Shown here piece after piece: positions 26,294 through 34,915 of a DNA stretch of 64,000 nt. Each line of letters opens with the position of its first letter. Within the stretch, counting starts at the first letter, position 1. This DNA is from Azospirillum sp. GTDB taxonomy: Bacteria; Pseudomonadota; Alphaproteobacteria; Azospirillales; Azospirillaceae. The position numbers were made by a program, and so were the translations under genes. Where the stretch lies: NCBI GenBank assembly GCA_016124535.1, contig WGNK01000044.1, positions 1 through 64,000 of the forward strand, read 5' to 3'. The notes beneath the pieces were generated by a model. That model worked only from the letters and a program-made list of their open reading frames with translations, was not told the origin of the DNA and searched no databases.

Positions 26294-26761
26294 ATGGCGG
26301 GACGGATCGAGGCGCGGCTCAAAGACCTGGGCATCGAATTGCCGGCGGCGGCGGTGCCGGTCGGCAGCTATGTGGCGTTCGCGCGGTCCGGCACCACGCT
26401 CTATATCGCCGGGCAATTGCCGTTCCGCGACGGCGTGCTCAGCCATACCGGCAAGCTCGGCCAGACGGTCTCGCTTGAGGAAGGCCGGGCGGCGGCGCGG
26501 CAGTGCGGGCTCAACCTGCTGGCCCAGATGCGCGCGGCCTGCGGCGGCGACCTCGACCGGGTGGTGCGCGTGCTCAAGCTGGGCGGCTTTGTCAATTGCG
26601 GCCCCGACTTCCTCGACCATCCCAAGGTCGTCAACGGCGCCTCGGACCTGATGGCCGAGGTGCTGGGCGAGGCCGGGCGCCATGCGCGTTCGGCGGTCGG
26701 CGCGCCGTCGCTGCCGCTCGATGCCGCGGTCGAGGTCGACGCCGTGGTCGAGATCGCCTGA
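26294..26761 (+). CDS. RidA/YjgF-family enamine/imine deaminase
   Basis: 155 residues with VPVGSYVAFARSGTTLYIAGQLP, LGQTVSLEEGRAAARQCGLN and the C-terminal GAPSLPLDAAVEVDAVVEIA. This is the long RidA branch with endoribonuclease-L-PSP fold that removes reactive enamines or imines. The Arg of the active site seen in true RidA (near the R-S-A-V-G-A stretch) is present. It is divergent from zur and followed 11 bases later by the next gene, probably in one operon. Confidence 0.88.
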   Translation: MAGRIEARLKDLGIELPAAAVPVGSYVAFARSGTTLYIAGQLPFRDGVLSHTGKLGQTVSLEEGRAAARQCGLNLLAQMRAACGGDLDRVVRVLKLGGFVNCGPDFLDHPKVVNGASDLMAEVLGEAGRHARSAVGAPSLPLDAAVEVDAVVEIA

Positions 26762-26772
26762 GGGCGGCGGGA

Positions 26773-27948
26773 TTGGCCGCCGCTGCCGTTACGGTCAGAT
26801 TGCTGCAGGGCCTGGGCGAGATCGCCGCGGCCGAGTGGGATGCCTGCGCCGGTACCGCCAATCCCTTCGTCAGCCACGCCTTCCTGAGCACCCTTGAGCA
26901 CAGCGGCACGGTGTCGGGGCGGACCGGCTGGCTGCCGGTTCATCTGGTCGCCGAGGCGCCGGGCGGCAGGATCGACGGCGCGGTCCCGATGTACCTGAAG
27001 AGCCACTCTTTCGGCGAATATGTGTTCGATCACGCCTGGGCCGACGCCTATCAGCAGGCCGGCGGCGACTATTATCCCAAGCTGCAAATCGCGGTGCCGT
27101 TTACCCCGGTGCCCGGCCCCCGGCTGCTGGTCCGGCCCGATGCCGATCCGGCGACCGCGGCGTCGCTGATCCGGGCGATCGAACTGGTCGGACGCCAGCA
27201 GAGCGTATCCTCGGCCCATGTGACCTTTCCCGACCCGGCGGCGTGGCACCGATTGGGCGAGGCCGGCTGGCTTCTGCGCAGCGGCCATCAATACCATTGG
27301 CACAACCAGGGCTACCGCAGTTTCGACGATTTCCTGGCCGCGCTGTCGTCGCGCAAGCGCAAGGCGATCCGCAAGGAACGCCGGGCGGTCGCCGACAGCG
27401 GGGTCGCCATCGAGGTGCTGACCGGTGCGGCACTCCGGCCCGAGCATTGGGACGCGTTTTATCGCTTCTACATCGACACCGGCAGCCGCAAATGGGGCCG
27501 GCCCTACCTCAACCGCGGCTTTTTCCATCGTCTGGGCGCGGTGCTGGCCGAGCGGGTGGTGCTGGTGATGGCGGCGCGCAACGGCCGCTGGATCGCCGGT
27601 GCGCTCAACCTGCTCGGGCAGGACGCCCTTTATGGCCGCCACTGGGGCGCCGTCGAAGACGTGCCGTTCCTGCATTTCGAAACCTGCTACTACCGGGCGA
27701 TCGAGTTTGCCATCACCCATGGTCTGGCGCGGGTCGAGGCCGGCGCCCAGGGTGAGCACAAGCTGCAGCGCGGCTATCTGCCGGTGCCGACCTACAGCGC
27801 CCATTGGATCCGCGATGCCGGGTTCCGCCGGGTGCTCGACCACCATCTGCGCCGCGAGCGCGAGATGGTCGGCCACACGGTGGCAGCGCTCGGCGAGGCG
27901 ACGCCCTATCGGCACGAAGCCGCCGACGACGGCTGCGGCGAGCCATGA
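26773..27948 (+). CDS. COG3146-type GNAT/FemAB-fold protein
   Basis: About 391 residues from a TTG at 26773, 11 bases after the RidA stop with a GGCGGCGGG ribosome-binding stretch. Motifs: FVSHAFLSTLEHSGTV, GAVPMYLKSHSFGEYVFDHA, YYPKLQIAVPFTPVPGPRLL, HWHNQGYRSFDDFLAALSSR, LSSRKRKAIRKERR and VEAGAQGEHKLQRGYLPVP. These are the conserved blocks of the DUF482/COG3146 family, predicted N-acyltransferases of unknown substrate. Family members often lie next to RidA genes, as here. The exact start is uncertain. Confidence 0.85.
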   Translation: MAAAAVTVRLLQGLGEIAAAEWDACAGTANPFVSHAFLSTLEHSGTVSGRTGWLPVHLVAEAPGGRIDGAVPMYLKSHSFGEYVFDHAWADAYQQAGGDYYPKLQIAVPFTPVPGPRLLVRPDADPATAASLIRAIELVGRQQSVSSAHVTFPDPAAWHRLGEAGWLLRSGHQYHWHNQGYRSFDDFLAALSSRKRKAIRKERRAVADSGVAIEVLTGAALRPEHWDAFYRFYIDTGSRKWGRPYLNRGFFHRLGAVLAERVVLVMAARNGRWIAGALNLLGQDALYGRHWGAVEDVPFLHFETCYYRAIEFAITHGLARVEAGAQGEHKLQRGYLPVPTYSAHWIRDAGFRRVLDHHLRREREMVGHTVAALGEATPYRHEAADDGCGEP

Positions 27949-28415
27949 CTCACCGCTCTGGGCCGGAGAACCGGCCGGACCGGACCGAACCGGTCTGGCT
28001 GCGGCTGGCCAGAGGCGGACTGGCCCTGGTGGCGGCCGGGATGGTCATCATGGCGGCCGGCTGGCTGGTGTTGCGCTGGAACGAAACCGCCGCCCTCGGA
28101 CGGCCGGACAGCCATCCCGAGGCGTTGACCTGGGGGCTGCGGACCGGCGGCCTTGCCCTGGTGGCCGCCGGCATCCGCTTGGCGCTGGAGCCGGTCACCA
28201 CCGTGTTCGGCTTTGCGCCCGAGGCTCGCGCCGGCCTGGCGCCGGGGGTCACCGTGGTGGCGCTGGCGCTGGCGCTGGCAGTCGCGGCGGTCACCATCGC
28301 CATGGTCTGGGTCGCCCGCACGCCCGGTCCGGCGCTGGGGCTCGCCGGCGGCGGCATCCTGTCGGCGGTGGTGATCCTCGTGCTCAAGCTGCGGGGGCCG
28401 CGAGACCCCCGATGA
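27945..28415 (+). CDS. Hypothetical four-helix membrane protein
   Basis: 156 residues. Four hydrophobic segments (ALVAAGMVIMAAGWLVL; LRTGGLALVAAGIRLAL; VTVVALALALAVAAVTIAMVW; GLAGGGILSAVVILVLKL) with short polar loops. Its ATG overlaps the stop of the preceding gene by ATGA, so it is the last gene of a RidA-COG3146-membrane protein operon. The family is not recognised. Confidence 0.65.
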   Translation: MTHRSGPENRPDRTEPVWLRLARGGLALVAAGMVIMAAGWLVLRWNETAALGRPDSHPEALTWGLRTGGLALVAAGIRLALEPVTTVFGFAPEARAGLAPGVTVVALALALAVAAVTIAMVWVARTPGPALGLAGGGILSAVVILVLKLRGPRDPR

Positions 28416-28540
28416 CCGGGGATCCCACCGGCCCGGGACCACGGACGCCGCCGTTTACCTTCACAGTCTATCGATGGTAGCTTGCCGCGAGCCGTTTGCC
28501 GGCGGGGCGGCAGAGCGCCGGATCGGAGAAGGATCGAACG

Positions 28541-29038
28541 ATGCAGTTGCCCAGGGCGGTGTTACCGGTTGCTCTCGTCGTGCTGATTGCCGGCTGCGCT
28601 GAAACCGCCGCGCCGCCGCATCCCGGAATCTCGGCCGGTCCGACCCTGACCACGGTCGGGAGCCCCAACCGGGCGGCGATCGGCGAAAATATCGCCGAAA
28701 GCCGCTGCGTCACCTGCCATCAGATCTCGCCCCGGATCGTCTCCGAGAACCGGATGCCGGGTCCGCCGTTCCCCGACATCGCGGTCCGCCCGACGATCAA
28801 CGCCAAGGCGCTCGACCAGATTTTGCGCACCCGGCATATCGTCTTCGTCACCGGCAGCGCTCAGACCATGCCGGCCTTCAATCTTACCGATGATGAGCGC
28901 ACCGCCATGGTCGATTATATCCTGAGCTTCCGCTCCCAGGACCTGCGAGCCGGAGCACCGCCAGCGGGCGGCGATCGGCTGCGCTGGCTCGCGGTCGAAC
29001 CCCCGGCGCCCGGCTCGCGGTTCGAGACGCCCCCTTAG
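28541..29038 (+). CDS. Lipoprotein-type cytochrome c
   Basis: 165 residues. The N-terminus MQLPRAVLPVALVVLIAGC has a lipobox ending in Cys, then the haem motif CVTCH in ESRCVTCHQISP and a distal Met in AQTMPAFNLTDDERTAMVDY, the class I cytochrome c pattern. The C-terminal 35 residues are Pro-rich. It has GGAGAAGGA upstream and stands alone. The likely role is periplasmic electron transfer; the partner is unknown, though two redox enzymes elsewhere in the window lack an obvious acceptor. Confidence 0.82.
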   Translation: MQLPRAVLPVALVVLIAGCAETAAPPHPGISAGPTLTTVGSPNRAAIGENIAESRCVTCHQISPRIVSENRMPGPPFPDIAVRPTINAKALDQILRTRHIVFVTGSAQTMPAFNLTDDERTAMVDYILSFRSQDLRAGAPPAGGDRLRWLAVEPPAPGSRFETPP

Positions 29039-29116
29039 GCCCGGCCGATCAGGACCTCAGGCTACCGGCGGCGGATCACCTCGGGGCCGGACCACTCAGG
29101 ATTGTCGCACTCAGGA

Positions 29117-29701
29117 TTACACCGTGGCGGGAGCGGCACCGTAGTGCGGCCAAGTCTCGCAATCGACCATGGGCGGCAGCGCGGCGGAAGGATCCGGCCA
29201 GCGGCTGATCGGCCCATTGAGGCCGTCAAGGGTTCCCGGAACCAGATCCAGCCCGAGCAGCCGATTGTAATCGACCGGGCCGGGCAGGGTCAGGCCCAGA
29301 GTGGTCTGCCGGGAAAAGCCGAACGGTTCGTAATAGGGCGCATCGCCGACCAGGATCACGGCGCGATGGCCGAGGGCTGCGGCCCGGTTCAGGCTGCGTC
29401 CGATCAGCCGGGCGCCGACCCCCCGGCACCGCAGGTCCGAGGCCACCGCGATCGGTCCGAGCAGCAGCGCCGGCACGCTACCGGCCAGCAGGATCGGCCA
29501 ATAGCGAATGGTGCCGGCCAAGGTGCTGCCTTCGAGCGCGATCAGGCTCAGGCCGGCCGCCGGTGCGACGGACTGGCGCAGCCGATAGACCGTTTTGCCG
29601 TTGCGCTCCGGCCCGAACGCGGTATCGAGAAGGGTTTCGATCGCACCGGCATGGCCCGGCTGCTCGTCGACGATGATCATCGAATGGTGTGTTCCCGGCA
29701 T
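29117..29701 (-). CDS. GNAT-family N-acetyltransferase
   Basis: About 194 residues. Begins MIIVDEQPGHAGAIETLLDT after a short leader; acetyl-CoA binding loop LRCRGVGARLIGRSLNRAAA and VGDAPYYEPFGFSRQ are typical of the YhbS-like branch. The start is either ATG 29701 or ATG 29680 (MIIVDEQ); the second gives the more usual N-terminus. An open frame of several hundred codons continues upstream but is an artefact of GC-rich composition opposite other genes. Confidence 0.8.
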   Translation of the reverse strand: MPGTHHSMIIVDEQPGHAGAIETLLDTAFGPERNGKTVYRLRQSVAPAAGLSLIALEGSTLAGTIRYWPILLAGSVPALLLGPIAVASDLRCRGVGARLIGRSLNRAAALGHRAVILVGDAPYYEPFGFSRQTTLGLTLPGPVDYNRLLGLDLVPGTLDGLNGPISRWPDPSAALPPMVDCETWPHYGAAPATV

Positions 29702-30079
29702 CTGACAGGGGAAGTAACGATGCCTTCCCTGGCCGGTCACGAAGGCCGCCGCGTTCAGGCGGCTGGCGCTTTGGCACCGGCGGGAAGGCCGCAGACGACC
29801 GCACTCGCATATCGCGAGCGCAAGATTCGTCGTCGGGATTCCAGCAGGTGCACCATGGTAGATGCCGATCGGTTGCCGCAAGCAGTCAACCAGATAGGGT
29901 ATTTCCCGAAGGAAAGCCAGGGAATTCCAGTCGCATGGCTGGTCTGTGGCGAGACCGCTGGACAATCCCGAGAAGCTGCGTCCCGGCGTCGGGCGGTGAG
30001 GGTCGGCGAGAGTTGCGGTCGCCGAGCGATCGGTGCATCCTGACCGGCCCGAAGGCTGAACGACGGTTACCGGAAGGTC
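29702..30079. other. Intergenic region without a recognised gene
   Basis: 378 bases between the divergent acetyltransferase and the first gene of the unknown two-gene module. No frame with a ribosome-binding site and protein-like composition was found. It should hold promoters in both directions. No tRNA or clear terminator seen. Confidence 0.45.
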
Positions 30080-31189
30080 ATGGATCAACGCAAGGAGACC
30101 GACTACGTCCCCGGCAGCTTTGCCGAACGTGGATTGACGGTACCCTTCACCACACCGATCGTTGCCCAGGCACGGGTTCGTCTCGACGGCAACGACCGGA
30201 TCGAATTCATCCTGCCCAGCTTGTCCGGCGGCAAGGGTCGCTACGTGATGCCCTGGAGCACCGTGCAGTCGCTGGCGACCACGACGCTGCACGACCGGGC
30301 GCTCTACGACCGGATGTCGCCCGGCGTGATCGAAACGCCGGCGGCACTGCGCCGCGCCGCGTTGCAGGTGGCATCCAAAGGACTGGCCGGCCCGAAGGCG
30401 GCCAGGGCGGCCCAGGCGGCGCTGGCGGCGGACGAAAACTCCCAGGTCAGTGCCAATTTCCTGCTGGTCGCCCGGCTGCTCAGCCTGGTCGGCATGTCGA
30501 CCAGCGATATCCTCGACGATGAGCGCCGCGGCGAAGTTTCCCGGACCAGGGTTCGGGCTGCGCTCGGCCGGGTTGCCGACAGCCTGACGCTGCCCAAGGC
30601 CGACCTTTATCACCGGGTCGAGGCTCTCAGTGTCCTGATCAGCCCGCTCGGCCTCGCCGATGCGCCGCAGCCCGGACGGTTGCGCGATCTGGCCCGGACG
30701 CTGGCGGCGTTTACCGCCGAGGTCCAGAACTGGGCCACGTCGACGGTTGCCGATGTCGCCCAACTCGGGAGCTTCGTCGGCCAGGTCGCCAATGCCACCC
30801 AGGCGATGGTCCAGGCCGAGATCGATCGGTTCGATGCCGCCCTGGCGCAGCCGGCGGCGATTTTCAAGGCCTGGGAGGGCCGGGCCGGGGCGATGAAGGC
30901 CTCGGTCGCGCGGACCGAATTGCTGCTCGACGGCTGGGAATACCTGCTCGGGTTGTGGCGCGTTGCCGCCGAGCGCGACAACGCCGAAAAGCAATCGGCG
31001 ATCGCCGACCTGTTCCGCCTGCTGCCGATGATTCCAAAAAGCGAAGGCCGGTTCGCCAGCGCGAAGGAGTATGTGGATCTCGGCAACGTCCAACGACGGT
31101 GGGTGCGGGCCAACGAAGACTGGCGGTCGGGACGGCTGGATTTCGATCAGGTCCACAAAATCGAGGCGATCAAGGCGCAGCTGCGATGA
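30080..31189 (+). CDS. Hypothetical helical cytoplasmic protein, first gene of an unknown pair
   Basis: 369 residues, no signal peptide or membrane segment. The N-terminal 70 residues look beta-rich (VPFTTPIVAQARVRLDGNDR ... GGKGRYVMPW); the rest is mainly Ala/Leu helices (LSLVGMSTSDILDDERRGEV; LAAFTAEVQNWATSTVADVA; WEYLLGLWRVAAERDN). Two repeats of a QVxNxT/AEVQNW-type helix are suggestive but weak. AAGGTC before ATG is a poor ribosome-binding site. Its stop overlaps the next ATG (ATGA), so the two products are probably made together. No family recognised. Confidence 0.65.
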   Translation: MDQRKETDYVPGSFAERGLTVPFTTPIVAQARVRLDGNDRIEFILPSLSGGKGRYVMPWSTVQSLATTTLHDRALYDRMSPGVIETPAALRRAALQVASKGLAGPKAARAAQAALAADENSQVSANFLLVARLLSLVGMSTSDILDDERRGEVSRTRVRAALGRVADSLTLPKADLYHRVEALSVLISPLGLADAPQPGRLRDLARTLAAFTAEVQNWATSTVADVAQLGSFVGQVANATQAMVQAEIDRFDAALAQPAAIFKAWEGRAGAMKASVARTELLLDGWEYLLGLWRVAAERDNAEKQSAIADLFRLLPMIPKSEGRFASAKEYVDLGNVQRRWVRANEDWRSGRLDFDQVHKIEAIKAQLR

Positions 31190-32538
31190 GCACCTCCGAC
31201 TATTGGCAGAAGGTGGCCGAAGCGACCCGGAATTTGCCCGATCACAAGCTTCTCGATGTGGTCGCCCTGATCGACCGGCTGCCCGACGAGGGCCGGCCGC
31301 TCCACGTCCTTGAAGCGATGCGCGGCCGGCTGACCCGGCTGCGGCCGCCACGGCGCCTGACCATCCAGCGGTTGCTGTTCCTGCCGGTCGAGGATCTGTT
31401 CGATCCGCCCGATGCCTACCGGCGCAAAATCGGCCGGCTGTCGCGCGCGGTTATCCGGGTGTGCTGGCGCACCCTGGTCGAACGCGGTGACGCCGCCCTG
31501 ATCGAATCGACCGCGCGCCGGCTCAAGGGCCTGGAGACCCATGAGCCGGCGGAGCTGATGCCGGTCGCAGCACCGCTGTGGCGCTCGGCCGCCGCCACGC
31601 TGGCGGACGCCCACGCCATCGCCGAGCGCGACCGCATGGCCGGGGTCAAGATGTTCGGCCGGGACGATGATCTGCTGCGCCAGGTCGGCGACATCGCGAT
31701 TATTTTCGGCATCGGCGAGCCGATCATGACGGCCAAGTTCGAGCTGCCGGCCAAGCCGATCCAGTCGATTTCGGCCGGTCAGGCCGAAATGCTGACCCGG
31801 ATGATCGCCCAGCTCGGCAGCAGCCAATTGGTCCTGGCGAAGACCTTCGTGCTGGTTCTGGCGGCCCGCATGGCGCGGCCGGGCGACCTGCTCGAGGTGC
31901 TGGACAGCGCGCGATTCCCCTGCCAGGTCACCGAACGCGACACCATGGTGCGCGAGGTCGAAGCATCGATCATCGCCAATCTGGTGCGCGAAGCCCAGGC
32001 GCTGCGCAGCACGGCAAAGGCGCCAGCGGATCCGGTCGCGGCGACCGAGACCGCCCGCCGCCTGGTCGAGGGCCTGACTTCGCTGCGGAGCAGTATGAAA
32101 TCGCTGAGCGAGCCGGCGACCATGGCGCATATCCAGAGCGCCCGGCGGGAGATCGCGGGCTACATCATGGGCAATGTCATCGATCGGGCCGAGCGGACCA
32201 TGGCCAGCCTGATTGGCGCCGACGCCGGCTCCGCAGGGTCGTCGATCGAGACCCTCTCGGAACCGCAGCTGGAGGCGACCGAGGCGCTGGCATTGTCGCT
32301 GCGGCATTGCGCCGGCATGGGCGAGGCGGTCGGCATCCAACGCGAGGTCGCGGCCAAGCTGCGCGTGGTCTGCGACAGTTTGGCGCGCAGCATCGATGCG
32401 CTGAACTTGACGCCTGAGGCCCAGGAACGCCGACTCTACGGCACGCTGCGCCTGATCGAAATGATCGAGGGACCGGAGGCGGCGGAAGCACTGTGGCTGA
32501 AGGGCTTGGAGCGATTGGGATTCGGCCCCGCCATGTGA
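31186..32538 (+). CDS. Hypothetical protein, second gene of the unknown pair
   Basis: 450 residues, all-helical by composition, without a clear signal peptide. Features: SDYWQKVAEATRNLPDHKLL at the N-terminus, RRLTIQRLLFLPVEDLFDPP (residues about 55-75), a hydrophobic patch LVLAKTFVLVLAARMARPGD, and a C-terminal GTLRLIEMIEGPEAAEALWL. The LTIQRLLF-PVEDLFDP segment looks like the most family-specific part. Coupled by ATGA to the previous gene. A cytoplasmic two-component complex is the simplest reading; the function is unknown. Confidence 0.65.
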   Translation: MSTSDYWQKVAEATRNLPDHKLLDVVALIDRLPDEGRPLHVLEAMRGRLTRLRPPRRLTIQRLLFLPVEDLFDPPDAYRRKIGRLSRAVIRVCWRTLVERGDAALIESTARRLKGLETHEPAELMPVAAPLWRSAAATLADAHAIAERDRMAGVKMFGRDDDLLRQVGDIAIIFGIGEPIMTAKFELPAKPIQSISAGQAEMLTRMIAQLGSSQLVLAKTFVLVLAARMARPGDLLEVLDSARFPCQVTERDTMVREVEASIIANLVREAQALRSTAKAPADPVAATETARRLVEGLTSLRSSMKSLSEPATMAHIQSARREIAGYIMGNVIDRAERTMASLIGADAGSAGSSIETLSEPQLEATEALALSLRHCAGMGEAVGIQREVAAKLRVVCDSLARSIDALNLTPEAQERRLYGTLRLIEMIEGPEAAEALWLKGLERLGFGPAM

Positions 32539-32736
32539 TCCCGGCGCGATCGGCCGGGAGCGGATAACGGACCCTGGGAGCGACTGCGTCCTCACGGCAA
32601 CAGCTGCGCATGGCTGCCACACCTTCCAGGCCGCCTGAGCAGGAAGACGGTTGACGATGGCGGCGAAACCGGGATCTGATGACCGCTTCAGGAGCAGCAT
32701 CGGCACCGCGGTGGGAGTGCTGCGGCGAGCGAGGCA
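32539..32736. other. Intergenic region before the histidine-less kinase
   Basis: 198 bases. No gene or clear terminator recognised. The next gene's predicted start has a long non-membrane leader, so part of its apparent N-terminus may in fact belong to this non-coding region. Confidence 0.4.
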
Positions 32737-34311
32737 ATGCGCAAGATACTGCCGGCAAGCCATGTTGACCCGGTCCTGCTCGATCCGATGGCACCTGGGC
32801 GGGATACGGCATCCCGGCCAGACGCGGCGGCCATCGGGCGGCGCGCGACGACTGGTACGGGCGACCAGGAAACCAATGGCGCGGCGCCACGGGGCGGACT
32901 AGGCCGGCTGCGCATCCTGAGTCGTGTCCGCCAGTGGTTCAGCCGCGGCGCCTCCCAAAGCCTGGCCGGCCGGGTCCTGGCGGTGGTGCTGCTGGCCCTG
33001 AGCCTGTCCCATTTGGCGGGGCTGGTGATCGGCGCAGTCGATCGGGCCGAACAGGCGACGGCGGAGGATTTGCGGGATCTGGCCGACCGCATCGCCCAGC
33101 TTGCCCTGGTGATCGACGCGGTGGCCGAGCCGGAGCGTGGCCGCCTGATCGAGATCGCCAGCGGCGGCGCGTTGACCGTGGTGGCCAGCGACGGACCGGC
33201 CTTCCGCACGGTTGTCGACGATCGCGGTCGGACGACGCTGGTCCGACACGCCATCGAGGCGGCCTACGCCAAGCGGTCGCAGCCCGAGACCGCGATTCAA
33301 ATCTTCACGACGGCGTCGGGCGATGGCCAGCAAGCAGAGCGACGCCAGGAATTGCGGGTTTCGGTTCGGCTTGATAACGACACCTGGCTGAATTTCACGG
33401 CACCGCTTGCCGGTCCGCAGCTGACCATCCGGCCGCAGGCGGCGGTGATCGTTCTGGTGCTGCTCGGAACCACCCTGATCCTCTCGGGCTGGGCGATCCG
33501 GCTGTTGTTTCAGCCGCTGAACGCCCTGGCCGGTGCAGCGGTGCGCTTTCACCACGATGTTAGCAGTCCGGCGCTGCCCGAGACCGGCCCGATCGAGGTG
33601 CGCCATCTCGCCCGCGCGATCAACCGCCTGCAATACCGGCTGCGCCGCTATGTCGACGACCGGCGCCAGGTCCTGGGCGCGATCGCCCGCGACCTGCGCA
33701 CGCCGATCACCTTGCTGCGCCTGCGCGCCGAGGCGGTCGAGGACCCGGATCTTCAGGGCAAGCTGATCGGAGCGCTCGACGATATGGAGGCGATGATCGC
33801 CTCGTCGCTGTCGTTCATCCGCCAGGATGCCTTGCGCGAGGGCATCCGCAACATCGATCTCGGCGCCCTGGTTGAGGGCATCTGTGCCGACATGGCCGAA
33901 GCCGGCCTGCCGGTGCGCCTGCTCGGGGCGGTACCGGCGGCGTGTTTCGGGCGGCCGCTGGCGATCAAGCGCGCGCTGACCAATCTGATCGACAATGCGG
34001 TTCGCTACGCCGGCAACGCCGATGTCCGATTGTTTCGCGACGGCGACCGGATCGTGATCACGGTTGACGACGAAGGGCCGGGCATGCCCGACGAACTGAT
34101 CGAAATGGTGTTTACCCCGCTGGCCTCCAGTGACGAGGCGGCGATGCCGAAGGGCGGCCGGATCGGCCTCGGACTGAGCAATGCTTGGACCATCGTGCGC
34201 GCCCACGACGGCGACATCACTCTGGAGAACAAAGATGGCGGTGGGCTGCGTAGCGTGGTGTCGCTGCCGGTGCAAAAAGCCGCGCCGCCCGCCCGCAAGC
34301 TTCGACCGTAG
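32737..34311 (+). CDS. Histidine-kinase-like membrane protein lacking the phospho-acceptor His
   Basis: 524 residues from ATG 32737, or shorter if a later start is used. TM1 (VLAVVLLALSLSHLAGLVIG) begins only at about residue 80; then a periplasmic region of about 140 residues, TM2 (AAVIVLVLLGTTLILSGWAI), HAMP, and a HisKA-like helix where the usual ISHDLRTP reads IARDLRTPITLLRLR. Arg 318 (CGC, 33688-33690) stands at the acceptor position. The ATPase domain is intact by eye (NLIDNAVRYAG, DDEGPGM, GGRIGLGLS). It is a paralogue of the kinase at 7.4 kb. No response regulator is adjacent. It may bind ATP and modulate another kinase. Confidence 0.85.
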   Translation: MRKILPASHVDPVLLDPMAPGRDTASRPDAAAIGRRATTGTGDQETNGAAPRGGLGRLRILSRVRQWFSRGASQSLAGRVLAVVLLALSLSHLAGLVIGAVDRAEQATAEDLRDLADRIAQLALVIDAVAEPERGRLIEIASGGALTVVASDGPAFRTVVDDRGRTTLVRHAIEAAYAKRSQPETAIQIFTTASGDGQQAERRQELRVSVRLDNDTWLNFTAPLAGPQLTIRPQAAVIVLVLLGTTLILSGWAIRLLFQPLNALAGAAVRFHHDVSSPALPETGPIEVRHLARAINRLQYRLRRYVDDRRQVLGAIARDLRTPITLLRLRAEAVEDPDLQGKLIGALDDMEAMIASSLSFIRQDALREGIRNIDLGALVEGICADMAEAGLPVRLLGAVPAACFGRPLAIKRALTNLIDNAVRYAGNADVRLFRDGDRIVITVDDEGPGMPDELIEMVFTPLASSDEAAMPKGGRIGLGLSNAWTIVRAHDGDITLENKDGGGLRSVVSLPVQKAAPPARKLRP

Positions 34312-34384
34312 TACTTGACCGGCAATCGCAGTCCTGGCTGAAATGGCGGCGATCGTTTCGGGCGGACAGGCAAGGAGAGCGAGC

Positions 34385-34915
34385 ATGCGCAAACTGCTTT
34401 TGGCGACCGTGGTGGCGCTGCTGCCGAGCCAGGTCTTCGCTCAGGCCGAGGCGGTCCCGGCGACCGCCGCCGCAACCGCCGCAGCCGAAGTCGGCGGTGT
34501 CGAAGCTCTGGCGGCACTGATGCTGGCGGCCGGCATTGCCGGTGGGCTGGTGGTTGCCGAACTCCTGACCGGCGGGGCCGCGACCGGGCCGCTTGCGGTC
34601 GGCCTGGTGACCGCCGAGGGCGCGGAAGGGGCCGCCGCCGGGGGCGGCATGATGGCCGTACGCATCGGGCATCCCGAGGTCGCCGAGGAGGCCGCCGCCG
34701 GCCGCAGTCTGGCCCACGCCAAGAGCGCCGAGGAAATGACCGCGATGCGCGCCGAAATGCGCGAACGCATGCTCGCGCGCAGGCAGGAGGTCCAGCGGGA
34801 GCTGGCCGAGAGGAACACGGCCAACCCAAACCCGACGGTCGCGCGCCCGGCAAACCCGGCCGCTCCGGCCGCCCCCGCCCCTGCGGTCAGTCCAGCTGCA
34901 ACAGCTCAACCTTGA
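34385..34915 (+). CDS. Hypothetical exported Ala/Gly-rich protein
   Basis: 176 residues. Signal peptide MRKLLLATVVALLPSQVFAQ, then a hydrophobic Ala/Gly stretch (ALAALMLAAGIAGGLVVAEL), a charged helical part (EEMTAMRAEMRERMLARRQE) with coiled-coil character, and a Pro/Ala tail. AAGGAGAGCG precedes the ATG. It overlaps the convergent methyltransferase gene by 29 bases. Possibly a periplasmic or inner-membrane protein; no family recognised. Confidence 0.6.
   Translation: MRKLLLATVVALLPSQVFAQAEAVPATAAATAAAEVGGVEALAALMLAAGIAGGLVVAELLTGGAATGPLAVGLVTAEGAEGAAAGGGMMAVRIGHPEVAEEAAAGRSLAHAKSAEEMTAMRAEMRERMLARRQEVQRELAERNTANPNPTVARPANPAAPAAPAPAVSPAATAQP

Noticed and set aside
29702..31351. Upstream extension of the 29.1-kb acetyltransferase into a 744-codon frame
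   Set aside because: Only the last 190 codons have family motifs. The rest is antisense to the 30080-31189 gene.
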